A stretch of DNA of 64,000 nt from Microbacterium maritypicum MF109 (GTDB lineage Bacteria > Actinomycetota > Actinomycetes > Actinomycetales > Microbacteriaceae). The stretch spans positions 496,001 through 560,000 of the forward strand of contig NZ_ATAO01000206.1 of the NCBI RefSeq assembly GCF_000455825.1, given 5' to 3'. The position numbers and the translations under genes are program-made. Each line of letters begins with the position of its first letter. Within the stretch, counting starts at the first letter, position 1. The notes below the pieces were generated by a model. It searched no databases, had not been told where the DNA came from, and was given only the letters and a program-made list of their open reading frames with translations. This document shows positions 8,568-16,876 of the stretch, piece after piece.

Positions 8568-8735
8568 GCAATCACCTCTGTTTGATCGTGGGCTACCTGT
8601 GAACGAGCAGCGCGTACAAGACGAACGAACGCCACCGTCGTTCATAAATGGCAGTCGTTCGTACTGCTTATCCTCCCCTTTCTCCAGCCTAGACGTCTCG
8701 CGGCGCCTGCACGGGACACCGGCGATACTGCGACG

Positions 8736-10769
8736 TCACCCTGCAGGTTTGTCCTCGTGATCGATGCCGGCGTGCTCCTTGCCCTTCTCGAATCCGAGGA
8801 GGCGGAGGGCGTTGACGACGACGATCAGCGTGGATCCCTCATGGATGAGAACGACAGCGCCGATGTTGAGACCCAGGAACGTTGCGAGGATCAGGAATGC
8901 GACAATCGCGAGGCTGGCGATGAGGTTCTGCCGGATGATCCGGCTCGTCGCCCGGCTCAGGCGTACAGCGAAGGGCACCCGGCCGAGGTCGTCGCTCATC
9001 AGCGCGATGTCGCAGGTCTCGAGAGCGACAGTCGATCCCGCGGCTCCCATCGCGATTCCGACGTCGGCGCGTGCCATCGCTGGTGCGTCATTGACGCCGT
9101 CTCCGACCATCGCGATGGGGCGGTGGGTCTCGGCGAGGCGAGTGATCTCGGCCACCTTGTCTTCGGGGAGCAGCTCGCCGATCGCAGTGTCGACTCCGAC
9201 TTCTCGCCCGACGGCATCGGCGACGCGCTGGTTGTCACCGGAGATCATAACCAGCTGGCCCACGTTGGCTCCCCGAAGGGCGAGCAGGACTTGTGCGGAC
9301 TCCGCACGGGAGGTGTCCATGACGCCGACGATACCGAGGAAGGCATCCCCGCGCCGAACGATCATCAGCGTCTGGCCGGAGTCTCGGGCACTCTGATATG
9401 CCTCGGCCAGCGCGGTGGGAAGCTTCAGCTGCTGCTCCTCGAACATACGGAGGTTACCGACCTCGACGCGCTGCCCGCCGACGGTGGCCGTGACCCCGCG
9501 TCCGATGACCGCGTTCAGGTCGTCTGCCACGAGCTGTTCTCCGTCTACCAGGCGCGGGGCAAGGTCACGGACGATGGCGGTGGCGAGCGGGTGATCGCTC
9601 AGCGATTCGACAGCGACGAGCGAGGCGATCAGCTCCTTTTCCGTCGTGTCGTCCGCGTGGACGAGGGAGGTGACGCGAGGGGCGCCCCAGGTCAGCGTTC
9701 CGGTCTTGTCGAAGGCCATCGCCTTGACTCGTCCCAGTGTCTCTAGAGGACCCCCGCCCTTGACCAGAACACCGGCTCGGGCGGCCCGCGCCACACCGGC
9801 AAGCACTGCGGCGGGCGTCGCGATGGCAAGAGCGCACGGGCTGGCGGCAACGAGTATCGTCATCGCCAGGTAGAAGGCATCTGCGAAGGGCTGCGAGAAA
9901 CCGAACATCGCGATGAGCAAGGTCACGACGACGCCGACGATCACTCCGGGCACGTACCAGCGCTGGAACCGGTCGATGAACTGCTGTGTGGGAGATGCGG
10001 CCTGATCGGCGTTTCGGACGAGCTCGACGACCTTGCTCAACGTGGAGTCCGCAGAGGCCGCTGTCACCTCGATCTCCAGGACACCCGACCCGTTCACGGT
10101 GCCCGCGAATACTCGATTCGCGGGCGGCAGGGTGTCGAGCATCCGCATTGCGCGCTCCGCGTCCGTCACCGGCTCCTTCTCGACCGGAATCGATTCCCCT
10201 GTCACAGCTGACTGGTCCACGGCGGAGTTGCCCGCGATCACGAACCCGTCAGAGGGGACCCGTGAGTTCGGACGGATGACGACGATGTCACCGACGACGA
10301 CGTCCTCCACCGGCACTTCGACAGGCTCTCCCGCCCCGCGTCGCACCAGCGCGCTTCGAGGCGCGAGCTCGGCCAACGCCTCGATCGATTTGCTCGCCCG
10401 ACTGAGCGCATACTCCTCAAGCGCATGACCGAGACTGAACAGGAAGAGCAGAACCGCGCCTTCTGCCCACCGGCCGATGAGCGCGGCGCCTATCGCGGCC
10501 ACCAGCATGAGGAAGTCGACTTCAAACTTCCCTCGCAGCGTGGACGAGATCGCGGTGCGGATCGTGAAGTACCCGCCGAAGAAGTAGGTCGCGAGGAAGA
10601 AGGCCAGCGGCCACCCGATCATGGGCAGCCCTAGAGCGTACTCGGAAATCATTCCGCCTGCGTAAGTGACTCCGGAGGTTATGGCGAACCAGAGCTCCCA
10701 GCGCGCGGACCCGTGGGCGTGGTCACGGGTCTCTTCAGAAGAACTCACGGTGCTCTCGGTTGTGGACAT
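8736..10769 (-). CDS. P1B-4-type heavy-metal ATPase
   Basis: 677-residue membrane ATPase exporting divalent metals such as Co, Ni, Zn or Cd. Defining motifs are TGESIP, SPCALAIATP in the transport helix, DKTGTLTWG, DHPLA, SGDN, GDGVNDAPAMA and the final-helix HEGSTLIVV, the subgroup-4 signature. It has no heavy-metal-associated domain; the N-terminus carries HAHG and the C-terminus EHAGIDHEDK, possible metal ligands. It diverges from an ArsR-type regulator across 40 bp containing an inverted repeat. A TAATGT hexamer lies six bases before the ATG. It differs clearly from the two CmtR-linked ATPases, which end in HEVAE/HEIAE instead. Confidence 0.92.
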   Translation of the reverse strand: MSTTESTVSSSEETRDHAHGSARWELWFAITSGVTYAGGMISEYALGLPMIGWPLAFFLATYFFGGYFTIRTAISSTLRGKFEVDFLMLVAAIGAALIGRWAEGAVLLFLFSLGHALEEYALSRASKSIEALAELAPRSALVRRGAGEPVEVPVEDVVVGDIVVIRPNSRVPSDGFVIAGNSAVDQSAVTGESIPVEKEPVTDAERAMRMLDTLPPANRVFAGTVNGSGVLEIEVTAASADSTLSKVVELVRNADQAASPTQQFIDRFQRWYVPGVIVGVVVTLLIAMFGFSQPFADAFYLAMTILVAASPCALAIATPAAVLAGVARAARAGVLVKGGGPLETLGRVKAMAFDKTGTLTWGAPRVTSLVHADDTTEKELIASLVAVESLSDHPLATAIVRDLAPRLVDGEQLVADDLNAVIGRGVTATVGGQRVEVGNLRMFEEQQLKLPTALAEAYQSARDSGQTLMIVRRGDAFLGIVGVMDTSRAESAQVLLALRGANVGQLVMISGDNQRVADAVGREVGVDTAIGELLPEDKVAEITRLAETHRPIAMVGDGVNDAPAMARADVGIAMGAAGSTVALETCDIALMSDDLGRVPFAVRLSRATSRIIRQNLIASLAIVAFLILATFLGLNIGAVVLIHEGSTLIVVVNALRLLGFEKGKEHAGIDHEDKPAG

Positions 10770-10809
10770 GCCTCCACATTACATCACAATATCGTGATAT
10801 CTTGATGCT
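10770..10809. promoter_or_regulatory. Divergent promoter and operator of the P1B-4 ATPase and its regulator
   Basis: The 40-bp gap contains ATCAC (10783-10787) and its inverted partner GTGAT (10794-10798) around six bases. Rightward, TATCTT (10798-10803) lies six bases before the GTG start. Leftward, TAATGT lies six bases before the ATG at 10769. Both transcripts would therefore be leaderless and controlled from one small site. Confidence 0.65.
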
Positions 10810-11184
10810 GTGAATGATTCTCATGATCGAATGGCGACGCCAGGACCCCCACAACCGAAGCCGGCAGCGCGAGGCAGCTTGGAGCTGACGAACGCCAAAG
10901 CGGAACGGCTAGCCGAGATCATGCAGGCCCTCGCTTCGCCGCTACGGCTGCGCATTCTCACCTCTTTGCACGCCCGACCGAGAACCGTAACCGAACTCTG
11001 CGAGCTACTGGAAGCGGGGCAGACCACCGTATCTAATCACTTACGACTGCTCCGGCACCTGAGCCTGGTATCCGGACGTCGCGACGGCCGACGCGTTCAG
11101 TACGTCCTGTACGACGATCATGTGAGTGAACTGCTCGATGACGCTATTCGCCACCTGGGTCACCTCCACCGCGCCGAGCATTGA
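10810..11184 (+). CDS. ArsR/SmtB-family metal sensor repressor
   Basis: 124-residue winged-helix protein. The recognition helix is in GQTTVSNHLRLLRHLSLVSG, and the C-terminal helix ends DAIRHLGHLHRAEH. Its His/Asp spacing resembles the alpha-5 Zn/Ni/Co site of SmtB/NmtR-type sensors. There is one TELCEL cysteine at the DNA-binding domain. GTG 10810 was chosen for its leaderless -10 box. Divergent placement from the P1B-4 ATPase indicates it represses that exporter and itself. The metal specificity cannot be settled from sequence alone. Confidence 0.85.
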   Translation: MNDSHDRMATPGPPQPKPAARGSLELTNAKAERLAEIMQALASPLRLRILTSLHARPRTVTELCELLEAGQTTVSNHLRLLRHLSLVSGRRDGRRVQYVLYDDHVSELLDDAIRHLGHLHRAEH

Positions 11185-11367
11185 CACCAGCTCCGGCGGC
11201 AGGCTTCGGGGAAGCGCATGGCCACTCGATCTCATTGATGGCGGGCACAACGACTCGTTGATAGCGAGCGCAACGACGAGCTATGGCGTCAAGACACGGC
11301 GATCCGCCCGCGGCCAGGATGCTCCATCCTTGCACTATCGTCATCCAGCTCTCGACCAGTCAGTTGC

Positions 11368-11383
11368 CACTGTATGATCAGTG
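11368..11383 (+). promoter_or_regulatory. Promoter/operator of cmtR copy 2
   Basis: CACTG (11368-11372) and CAGTG (11379-11383) are perfect inverted repeats enclosing TATGAT (11373-11378). TATGAT is followed by exactly six bases and the ATG at 11385, a leaderless promoter lying inside an operator, as in copy 1. The palindrome differs from that of copy 1, so the two repressors may not cross-regulate fully. The 180 bp upstream shows nothing else. Confidence 0.65.
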
Positions 11384-11384
11384 C

Positions 11385-11744
11385 ATGCTGACTATTGCTT
11401 CCCGTCTCGACGTCATGAACCGGCTCGGCCGAGCGATGGCGGACCCGACACGTTCCCGAATCTTGATGACTTTGCTCGGTGGGCCGAGCTACCCGGCCGT
11501 TCTCTCGCGCGAGTTGGAGCTGACTCGCTCGAACGTATCGAACCACCTGACCTGCCTGCGCGACTGCGGCATCGTGGTCGCCGAGCCGGAAGGGCGGCAG
11601 ACCCGCTACGAGATCGCCGATCCGCACCTCGCGGCGGCGCTCACCGCGCTCGTGGACGTCACGCTGGCCGTGGACGAGCACGCCCCGTGCTTGGACGCCC
11701 AGTGCACGGTGCCGGGTTGCTGTGGGACGGGAGCAGGCGAGTGA
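11385..11744 (+). CDS. cmtR: CmtR-like Cd/Pb-sensing repressor, copy 2
   Basis: 119 residues, starting MLTIASRLDVMNRLGRAMAD and nearly identical to copy 1 through the winged helix. CLRDCG provides the inner cysteine pair and HAPCLDAQCTVPGCCG supplies the C-terminal cysteines, one more than copy 1. Start at ATG 11385, supported by a leaderless -10 box. Its TGA overlaps the GTG start of the following ATPase (GTGA). Family knowledge predicts release from DNA on Cd(II) or Pb(II) binding. It forms a second complete sensor-exporter pair 10 kb from the first. Confidence 0.88.
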   Translation: MLTIASRLDVMNRLGRAMADPTRSRILMTLLGGPSYPAVLSRELELTRSNVSNHLTCLRDCGIVVAEPEGRQTRYEIADPHLAAALTALVDVTLAVDEHAPCLDAQCTVPGCCGTGAGE

Positions 11745-13657
11745 GCGCGGCGTGCGGTTGCGAGCATGACGAGCCTGAGACCGCGACCGGCGAGGAGGCC
11801 GCGGAAGCGGAACGCCCCTGGTGGAGGGACCGCGGGATCATGGTCCCGGTCTTCTCCGGCGTCGCCTTCCTCACCGGTCTGATCCTGGAGTGGTCCGGTG
11901 TCGAGATCCCCGCGCTGGTGCTGTTCTGGATCGGACTGCTGCTGGGCGCGTCGACCTTCACTCCGGGCGCGATTCGGAAGCTCTTCAAGGGCAAGCTCGG
12001 CATCGGGCTGCTGATGACGATCAGCGCGATTGGCGCCGTCATCCTCGGGTATGTCGAGGAGGCCGCGGCGCTGGCGTTCCTGTATTCGATCGCCGAGGCG
12101 CTGGAGGACAAGGCGATGGACCGCGCCCGCGGCGGGCTGCGGGCGCTGCTCAAGCTCGTCCCGGAGACCGCCACGATCCGCCGTGACGGAGCTTCGGTCG
12201 AGGTCGCGGCGAAGGATCTCCGGGCGGGTCAGCTGATGCTGGTGCGCCCGGGTGAGCGGATCGCGACCGACGGCATCGTCCGCACGGGACGTTCCAGCCT
12301 GGACACCTCCGCGATCACGGGCGAGTCGATCCCGGTCGAGGTCGAGCCCGGCGACGTGGTCTCAGCGGGCGCGATCAACACCGCCGGGGCGCTGGAGGTC
12401 GAGACGACCGCGGCAGGCACGGACAACTCGCTGACCACGATCGTCGACCTGGTGGAGAAGGCGCAGGCAGAGAAGGGCGACCGCGCCCGCCTTGCCGACC
12501 GCATCGCCCGCCCGCTTGTGCCTGGCGTGCTGATCCTCGCCGCCCTCGTCGCCCTCATCGGATCGCTCTTCGGCGACCCGGAGCTGTGGATCACCCGCGC
12601 CCTCGTGGTGCTGGTCGCGGCGTCACCGTGCGCGCTGGCGATCTCGGTGCCGCTGACTGTGGTGGCCGCGATCGGATCGGCGAGCAAGTTCGGCGTGATC
12701 ATCAAGTCCGGTGCCGTGTTCGAACGGTTCGGCGTGATCCGCCACGTCGCCGTCGACAAGACCGGCACCCTCACCCGCAACCAGCCCGCCGTAACCGCCG
12801 TGCTCACCGCCGACGGCGTGACCGAACAGCAGGCGCTGGTCTGGGCGGCCGCGCTCGAGCAGCACAGCACCCACCCTCTCGCCACCGCGATCACCGCCGC
12901 CGCACCCGATGCCCCCGCGGCGGAAGGCGTGACCGAGCAGGCCGGCCACGGCATCGAAGGCGAGCTCGACGGTGCCCGGATCACGGTCGGCAGCCCCCGC
13001 TGGCTCGCCGCCGGGAGCCTCGGCGACCGGGTCGCGGGTCTGGAGGAGCAGGGCATGACGGTCGTGATCGTGCACCGCGACAGCTCGCCCGTCGCCGCGG
13101 TCGGCGTGCGCGACGAGCTGCGCGCCGAGGTGCCCGAGGTCGTGCGCACCCTCGCCGCCCAGGGTGTCGGGGTCACGATGCTCACCGGCGACAACGCCCG
13201 CACCGCCCGCGCACTCGCTGCCCAGGCCGGGATTGAGGACGTGCGCGCCGAGCTGCGTCCCGAGGACAAGGCCGCAGCGATCGCAGAGCTCGGTGCGAAG
13301 GGGTCGGTCGCGATGATCGGCGACGGCATCAACGATGCCCCCGCCCTCGCTGCCGCCGACATCGGCATCGCGATGGGGGCGACCGGCTCCGATGCCGCGA
13401 TCGAGACCGCCGACGTGGCCTTCACCGGCCATGACCTGCGGCTGCTGCCGCGCGCGTTCGACCACGCCCGACGCGGACGGCACATCATCAACCAGAACAT
13501 CATCCTGTCGCTGCTGATCATCACCGCGCTGCTGCCGCTGGCCCTTTTCGGCGTCCTGGGGCTCGCCGCGGTGGTTCTGGTGCACGAGATCGCGGAGGTC
13601 GTCGTGATCCTCAACGGCCTGCGCGCCGCCCGGACTCGGAAGGAGCCGACCGCATGA
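11741..13657 (+). CDS. Heavy-metal P1B-type ATPase (Cd/Pb/Zn efflux), copy 2
   Basis: 638-residue exporter closely similar to the copy at 1270-3174, with TGESIP, SPCALAI, DKTGTLTRN, STHPLA, TGDN, GDGINDAPAL and VLVHEIAEV in the same order. Instead of the poly-Asp stretch, its N-terminus reads SAACGCEHDEPE, a Cys/His/acidic cluster likely to bind metal. Start GTG 11741 overlaps the cmtR stop and is in frame; the longer open frame back to 11381 merely reads antisense-phase through cmtR. The next gene is joined by ATGA. The operon lacks lspA and cadD, unlike copy 1. Confidence 0.91.
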   Translation: MSAACGCEHDEPETATGEEAAEAERPWWRDRGIMVPVFSGVAFLTGLILEWSGVEIPALVLFWIGLLLGASTFTPGAIRKLFKGKLGIGLLMTISAIGAVILGYVEEAAALAFLYSIAEALEDKAMDRARGGLRALLKLVPETATIRRDGASVEVAAKDLRAGQLMLVRPGERIATDGIVRTGRSSLDTSAITGESIPVEVEPGDVVSAGAINTAGALEVETTAAGTDNSLTTIVDLVEKAQAEKGDRARLADRIARPLVPGVLILAALVALIGSLFGDPELWITRALVVLVAASPCALAISVPLTVVAAIGSASKFGVIIKSGAVFERFGVIRHVAVDKTGTLTRNQPAVTAVLTADGVTEQQALVWAAALEQHSTHPLATAITAAAPDAPAAEGVTEQAGHGIEGELDGARITVGSPRWLAAGSLGDRVAGLEEQGMTVVIVHRDSSPVAAVGVRDELRAEVPEVVRTLAAQGVGVTMLTGDNARTARALAAQAGIEDVRAELRPEDKAAAIAELGAKGSVAMIGDGINDAPALAAADIGIAMGATGSDAAIETADVAFTGHDLRLLPRAFDHARRGRHIINQNIILSLLIITALLPLALFGVLGLAAVVLVHEIAEVVVILNGLRAARTRKEPTA

Positions 13658-13962
13658 AGGTCGAACTGCTGCACATCGTCGACTGCCCGAACACGGCAAT
13701 CGCCGAAGCCAACGCGCGCGCGGCGCTGGATGCTCTCGGGCTCGGGGCCGTTCCTGTCGAGCTGGTGACGATCCGAACCGAGGCCGAGGTGGCGGATGCT
13801 CCGTTCGGAGGCTCGCCCACGATCCTCCTCGATGGCGTCGACTTGTTTCCGACGGCCCCGGTTCGCTCGCTCGCGTGCCGGGTGTATGCGACCGAGAGCG
13901 GGTTTGCCGGAGCGCCCACGCAGGAGCAGATCGAAGCAGCGCTGCGAGGCGCATCTCGATAG
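13654..13962 (+). CDS. Small thioredoxin-fold-like protein of the metal operon
   Basis: 102 residues beginning VELLHIVDCPNTAIAEANAR. A beta-strand, CPN, helix pattern followed by GGSPTILLDGVDLF looks like a reduced thioredoxin or glutaredoxin fold with a single active-site cysteine. A second cysteine occurs in RSLACRVY. Such proteins are common beside metal and mercury genes in actinobacteria, and some are loosely annotated as alkylmercury-lyase-like; I see no MerB active site. ATGA overlap with the ATPase marks it as part of that operon. Function unknown; a metal-binding or thiol role is a guess. Confidence 0.7.
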   Translation: MKVELLHIVDCPNTAIAEANARAALDALGLGAVPVELVTIRTEAEVADAPFGGSPTILLDGVDLFPTAPVRSLACRVYATESGFAGAPTQEQIEAALRGASR

Positions 13963-13988
13963 AGATGCGAGGCGCATCTCGATAGAGA
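13943..13988. repeat. Tandem duplication, 23 bp x 2, across a stop codon
   Basis: TGCGAGGCGCATCTCGATAG plus AGA is repeated head to tail at 13943-13965 and 13966-13988. The first copy contains the last codons and the stop of the preceding gene, so the duplication does not change the protein. Each copy contains GCATCTC, and the junction forms GCATCTC-GATA-GAGATGC, a perfect 7-bp hairpin just before the main terminator. Confidence 0.8.
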
Positions 13989-13990
13989 GA

Positions 13991-14022
13991 GGAGGGGCAG
14001 GGCCATTGGCCTCTGCCCCTCC
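13991..14022. terminator. Bidirectional terminator between cad and ars operons
   Basis: GGAGGGGCAG (13991-14000) pairs perfectly with CTGCCCCTCC (14013-14022), and the loop carries an extra GGCC/GGCC stem. It lies between two converging operons, so it can end both transcripts. There is no strong T-tract, as is common in high-GC actinobacteria. Confidence 0.78.
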
Positions 14023-14037
14023 GGTGCTCGCAGCTCC

Positions 14038-14442
14038 TCAGACGAGCAGTGCGGCGAGGAGAGTCTCGACGCGGGCCTTGATGTCGTCGCGAATCGGGCG
14101 CACCGACTCGATGCCCTGTCCGGCCGGGTCGTCGAGCTTCCAGTCCTCGTAGCGCTTGCCCGGGAAGAACGGGCACGCGTCGCCGCAGCCCATGGTGATC
14201 ACGACGTCGGAGTCCTGCACTGCTTCGGTGGTGAGCACCTTGGGCTGCTCGGTGGTGATGTCGATGCCCTCCTCGCGCATGGCCGCGACGGCGACGGGGT
14301 TGATCTGGTCGGCGGGCATGGATCCGGCGGATCGGACCTCGACGCGGTCGCCTGCGAGCTCGCGGAGCCAGCCTGCGGCCATCTGCGAGCGGCCGGCGTT
14401 GTGGACGCAGACGAAGAGGACTGAGGGCTTCTGGTCGGTCAT
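14038..14442 (-). CDS. arsC: Arsenate reductase ArsC, LMW-phosphatase type
   Basis: 134-residue cytosolic enzyme reducing arsenate to arsenite. The catalytic P-loop CVHNAGRS lies at the N-terminus, TMGCGDACPFFPG holds further redox cysteines, and the loop Asp appears in LDDPAGQG. This is the thioredoxin-coupled Staphylococcus pI258-like class, or the mycothiol-coupled actinobacterial one; the adjacent trxA/trxB favour thioredoxin. It starts 15 bases after the fusion gene stop, last in the ars operon. Its domain is paralogous to the C-terminal half of that fusion, so the operon encodes two reductase domains. Confidence 0.92.
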   Translation of the reverse strand: MTDQKPSVLFVCVHNAGRSQMAAGWLRELAGDRVEVRSAGSMPADQINPVAVAAMREEGIDITTEQPKVLTTEAVQDSDVVITMGCGDACPFFPGKRYEDWKLDDPAGQGIESVRPIRDDIKARVETLLAALLV

Positions 14443-14457
14443 GGTTTTTCGCTTCTT

Positions 14458-15462
14458 TCAGTCGGTGAGGGTGGCGAGGAGATCGCGGACGCGGGCCTCG
14501 ATGTCGTGGCGGATCGCGTCGACCCCTTCCGGGGAGGCCAGGGCCGGGTCGCCGACGGCCCAGTCTTCGTAGCGGACGCCGGGGATGATCGGGCAGACGT
14601 CCCCGCAGCCCATGGTGACCACCACGTCGGCCGCGCGCACGGCGTCGTCGGTGAGGGGTTTCGGGAATGCTGTATCGGCCTCCTGCTCGCCCTCGATCTC
14701 GGTGAGCAGCGAGCGCACGTGCGGGTGCACGTCCGCCGCCGGGGCGGAGCCCGCGGACCGTGCGACCACGCGGCCGTCGGCGAGCCGGTTGACGATGGCG
14801 GCGGCGAGCTGGGAGCGGCCCGCGTTCTGCACGCAGACGAACAGCACCTGCGGCACCCCGGACGAGCGGTCCCTGGCCAGGTCGGCGAGGCGCTGCCGGG
14901 CGAACCGCTCGGTCAGCGGGATCATGTGCGCCGTCAGCTTCGCCGAACGCACCAGGCCGGCGTAGGACTCGCGCACGATCGCGATCACGAGGTCCCGGTT
15001 CAGACCGGTCAGCTCGTCCGCGAGCTCCTCCGCGAGACGGGTCACCCGGGCGTCCATCTGCTGCAAGGCCTCGGCCCGTGCTGCGGTGTCCTCGGGCTCG
15101 TCGGTGACGGCAGCGGCGGGAGCGAACGCGTCGAGGAGGGCTGCAACGGCGCGCTGCTTGCCCGGGGCAACGCGGTAGTACACCCAGGTGCCGCGCCGCT
15201 CGGACAGCAGCATCCCGGTCTCCTTCAACACCTTCAAGTGGTGCGAGACGGTCGGCTGCGACACCTCGGCGAGGTCCGCGAGGTCGCATACGCAGGACTC
15301 GCCGCGCTGGTCGGTCGCGATCGCAGAGAGCATCCGCAGCCGCAGCGGGTCAGCGAGCGCTTTCAGCGCGCCGGCCACGGTGGCCGCGGCCTCAGTCCCG
15401 ATGGCGTGCGCCGTGGACGGGGCGCACGCGTCGGCGTCGGCGATGACAGCAGCGTCGGTCAT
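14458..15462 (-). CDS. ArsR-ArsC fusion: arsenite-sensing regulator joined to arsenate reductase
   Basis: 334 residues in one frame. Residues ~25-112 form an ArsR winged helix with the arsenite-binding pair ESCVCDL (Cys57, Cys59) and recognition helix QPTVSHHLKVLK. Residues ~130-200 are a helical linker of the type found in front of some actinobacterial LMW-phosphatase proteins. From residue 206 comes a complete ArsC with P-loop CVQNAGRS (Cys210) and TMGCGDVCPIIPG. Start ATG 15462 overlaps the acr3 stop by ATGA; the longer frame upstream is acr3 in antisense phase. One molecule may thus sense arsenite and reduce arsenate, or the fusion may only secure equal amounts. Confidence 0.9.
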   Translation of the reverse strand: MTDAAVIADADACAPSTAHAIGTEAAATVAGALKALADPLRLRMLSAIATDQRGESCVCDLADLAEVSQPTVSHHLKVLKETGMLLSERRGTWVYYRVAPGKQRAVAALLDAFAPAAAVTDEPEDTAARAEALQQMDARVTRLAEELADELTGLNRDLVIAIVRESYAGLVRSAKLTAHMIPLTERFARQRLADLARDRSSGVPQVLFVCVQNAGRSQLAAAIVNRLADGRVVARSAGSAPAADVHPHVRSLLTEIEGEQEADTAFPKPLTDDAVRAADVVVTMGCGDVCPIIPGVRYEDWAVGDPALASPEGVDAIRHDIEARVRDLLATLTD

Positions 15463-16553
15463 GACGTCCTCGATTCGGCGGTGGTGGCGTAGGGGTCGGT
15501 GTGGAACCAGGCTCGCGCAGCCCAGAGCGAGACGTAGACCAGGCCCACGAGCACAGGTACTTCGATGAGGGGGCCGACGACCCCGGCGAGCGCTTGCCCG
15601 GAGGCGGCGCCGAACGTGCCGATCGCCACCGCGATCGCGAGCTCGAAGTTGTTTCCCGCCGCGGTGAACGCGAGCGTCGTCGACCGGGCATAACCCAGAC
15701 CGAGCCCCTTGCCGAGCAGGATGCCGGCGAACCACATCAGCGCGAAGTAGACCAGCAGCGGCAGCGCGATGCGGGCGACGTCCATCGGGTGGGAGGTGAC
15801 CTGTTTGCCCTGTAGGGCGAACAGCAGCACGATCGTGAACAGCAGTCCGTAGAGCGCCCAGGGCCCGACCTTCGGGAGGAACCTCTCCTCGTACCAGTCG
15901 CGCCCCTTGCGCTTCTCGCCGATGAAGCGGGACGCGAAGCCCGCGACGAGCGGGATCCCGAGGAACACGAGCACGTTCAGGGCGATCTGCCAGACCGAGA
16001 TCTCCAGCCCCTGCGCATCCAGCCCCAGCCAGCCCGGCAGCACGGTCAGGTAGAACCAGCCCAGCACCGAGAACATCACGACCTGGAAGACCGAGTTGAT
16101 CGCGACCAACACAGCGGTCGCCTCCCGGTCACCGCACGCGAGATCGTTCCAAATCACGACCATCGCGATGCAGCGGGCGAGACCCACGATGATCAGCCCG
16201 GTCCGGTACTCCGGCAGATCCGGCAGGAAGACCCAGGCGAGCGCGAACATGACCGCGGGCCCCACGAACCAGTTCAGCAGCAGCGAGGAGACGAGGAGCT
16301 TCTTGTCTCCGGTGACGGCGGCGACCTTGTCGTAGCGGACCTTCGCGAGCACCGGGTACATCATCACCAGCAGGCCCAGCCCGATCGGGATCGAGATCCC
16401 GCCGACCTCCATGGCAGAGAGCGCGTCTGAAATGGCGGGCACGAAACGGCCGAGCAGGAGGCCTGCGACCATCGCGAGGCCGATCCAGAGCGGCAGCCAC
16501 TTGTCGAGGGTGGAGAGCCGTTTCGGGGCGGTGCGGGTCAGGGTGTCGGTCAT
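15459..16553 (-). CDS. acr3: Arsenite efflux permease Acr3
   Basis: 364-residue ACR3-family carrier with about ten membrane spans that expels arsenite. Typical segments are MYPVLAKVRYDK, LLLNWFVGPAVMFALAWVFL, GLARCIAMVVIWNDLACGD, which holds the conserved span-4 cysteine, and TLAFTAAGNNFELAIAVAIGTFG. Start ATG 16553 is set by an ATGA overlap with trxA, and its own stop overlaps the regulator fusion. It is the only arsenite exporter in the window. Regulation is presumably by the ArsR domain of the downstream fusion. Confidence 0.95.
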   Translation of the reverse strand: MTDTLTRTAPKRLSTLDKWLPLWIGLAMVAGLLLGRFVPAISDALSAMEVGGISIPIGLGLLVMMYPVLAKVRYDKVAAVTGDKKLLVSSLLLNWFVGPAVMFALAWVFLPDLPEYRTGLIIVGLARCIAMVVIWNDLACGDREATAVLVAINSVFQVVMFSVLGWFYLTVLPGWLGLDAQGLEISVWQIALNVLVFLGIPLVAGFASRFIGEKRKGRDWYEERFLPKVGPWALYGLLFTIVLLFALQGKQVTSHPMDVARIALPLLVYFALMWFAGILLGKGLGLGYARSTTLAFTAAGNNFELAIAVAIGTFGAASGQALAGVVGPLIEVPVLVGLVYVSLWAARAWFHTDPYATTAESRTS

Positions 16554-16876
16554 GCGAGCAACTCCTCGATCTTCGCGACGTAGACGGGTTTCGGGTGCGC
16601 GCCGATCAGCACGTCCACACGTTCCCCGGCCCGGTAGAAGCCAAGGGTCGGGATCGAGGTCACGCCGGCCGCGGTCACGGTCTCGGGGTTCTGGTCGGCG
16701 TCTACCTTCACGATCTTCACCCGCCCCGCGTACTCGCCGGCGAGCTGGTCCAGGATCGGGGCGATCGCCCTGCACGGGCCGCACCAGGTCGCCCAGATGT
16801 CGACCACGACAGGCAGCTCGGACTCGAGCACCTCCGCCCGGAAAGTAGCGTCGGTGACGGGAGTGACGGTACTCAT
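16550..16876 (-). CDS. trxA: Thioredoxin
   Basis: 108-residue classical thioredoxin with active site WATWCGPCR and cis-proline [11 protein letters not shown] 16876 overlaps the trxB stop by ATGA, and its stop overlaps acr3. The location in the ars operon suggests it recharges ArsC after arsenate reduction. No unusual residues are seen. Confidence 0.95.
   Translation of the reverse strand: MSTVTPVTDATFRAEVLESELPVVVDIWATWCGPCRAIAPILDQLAGEYAGRVKIVKVDADQNPETVTAAGVTSIPTLGFYRAGERVDVLIGAHPKPVYVAKIEELLA

Noticed and set aside
13654..13962. Alkylmercury lyase (MerB)
   Set aside because: Proteins like this are sometimes so labelled, but the MerB Cys-Asp-Cys site is absent and no merA or merR is nearby.
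12623..15289. An 888-codon open frame on the reverse strand
   Set aside because: It is antisense to the second metal ATPase and out of phase with arsC and the ArsR-ArsC fusion. Composition is Arg/Gly/Ala-rich without domains, as expected for high-GC shadow frames.
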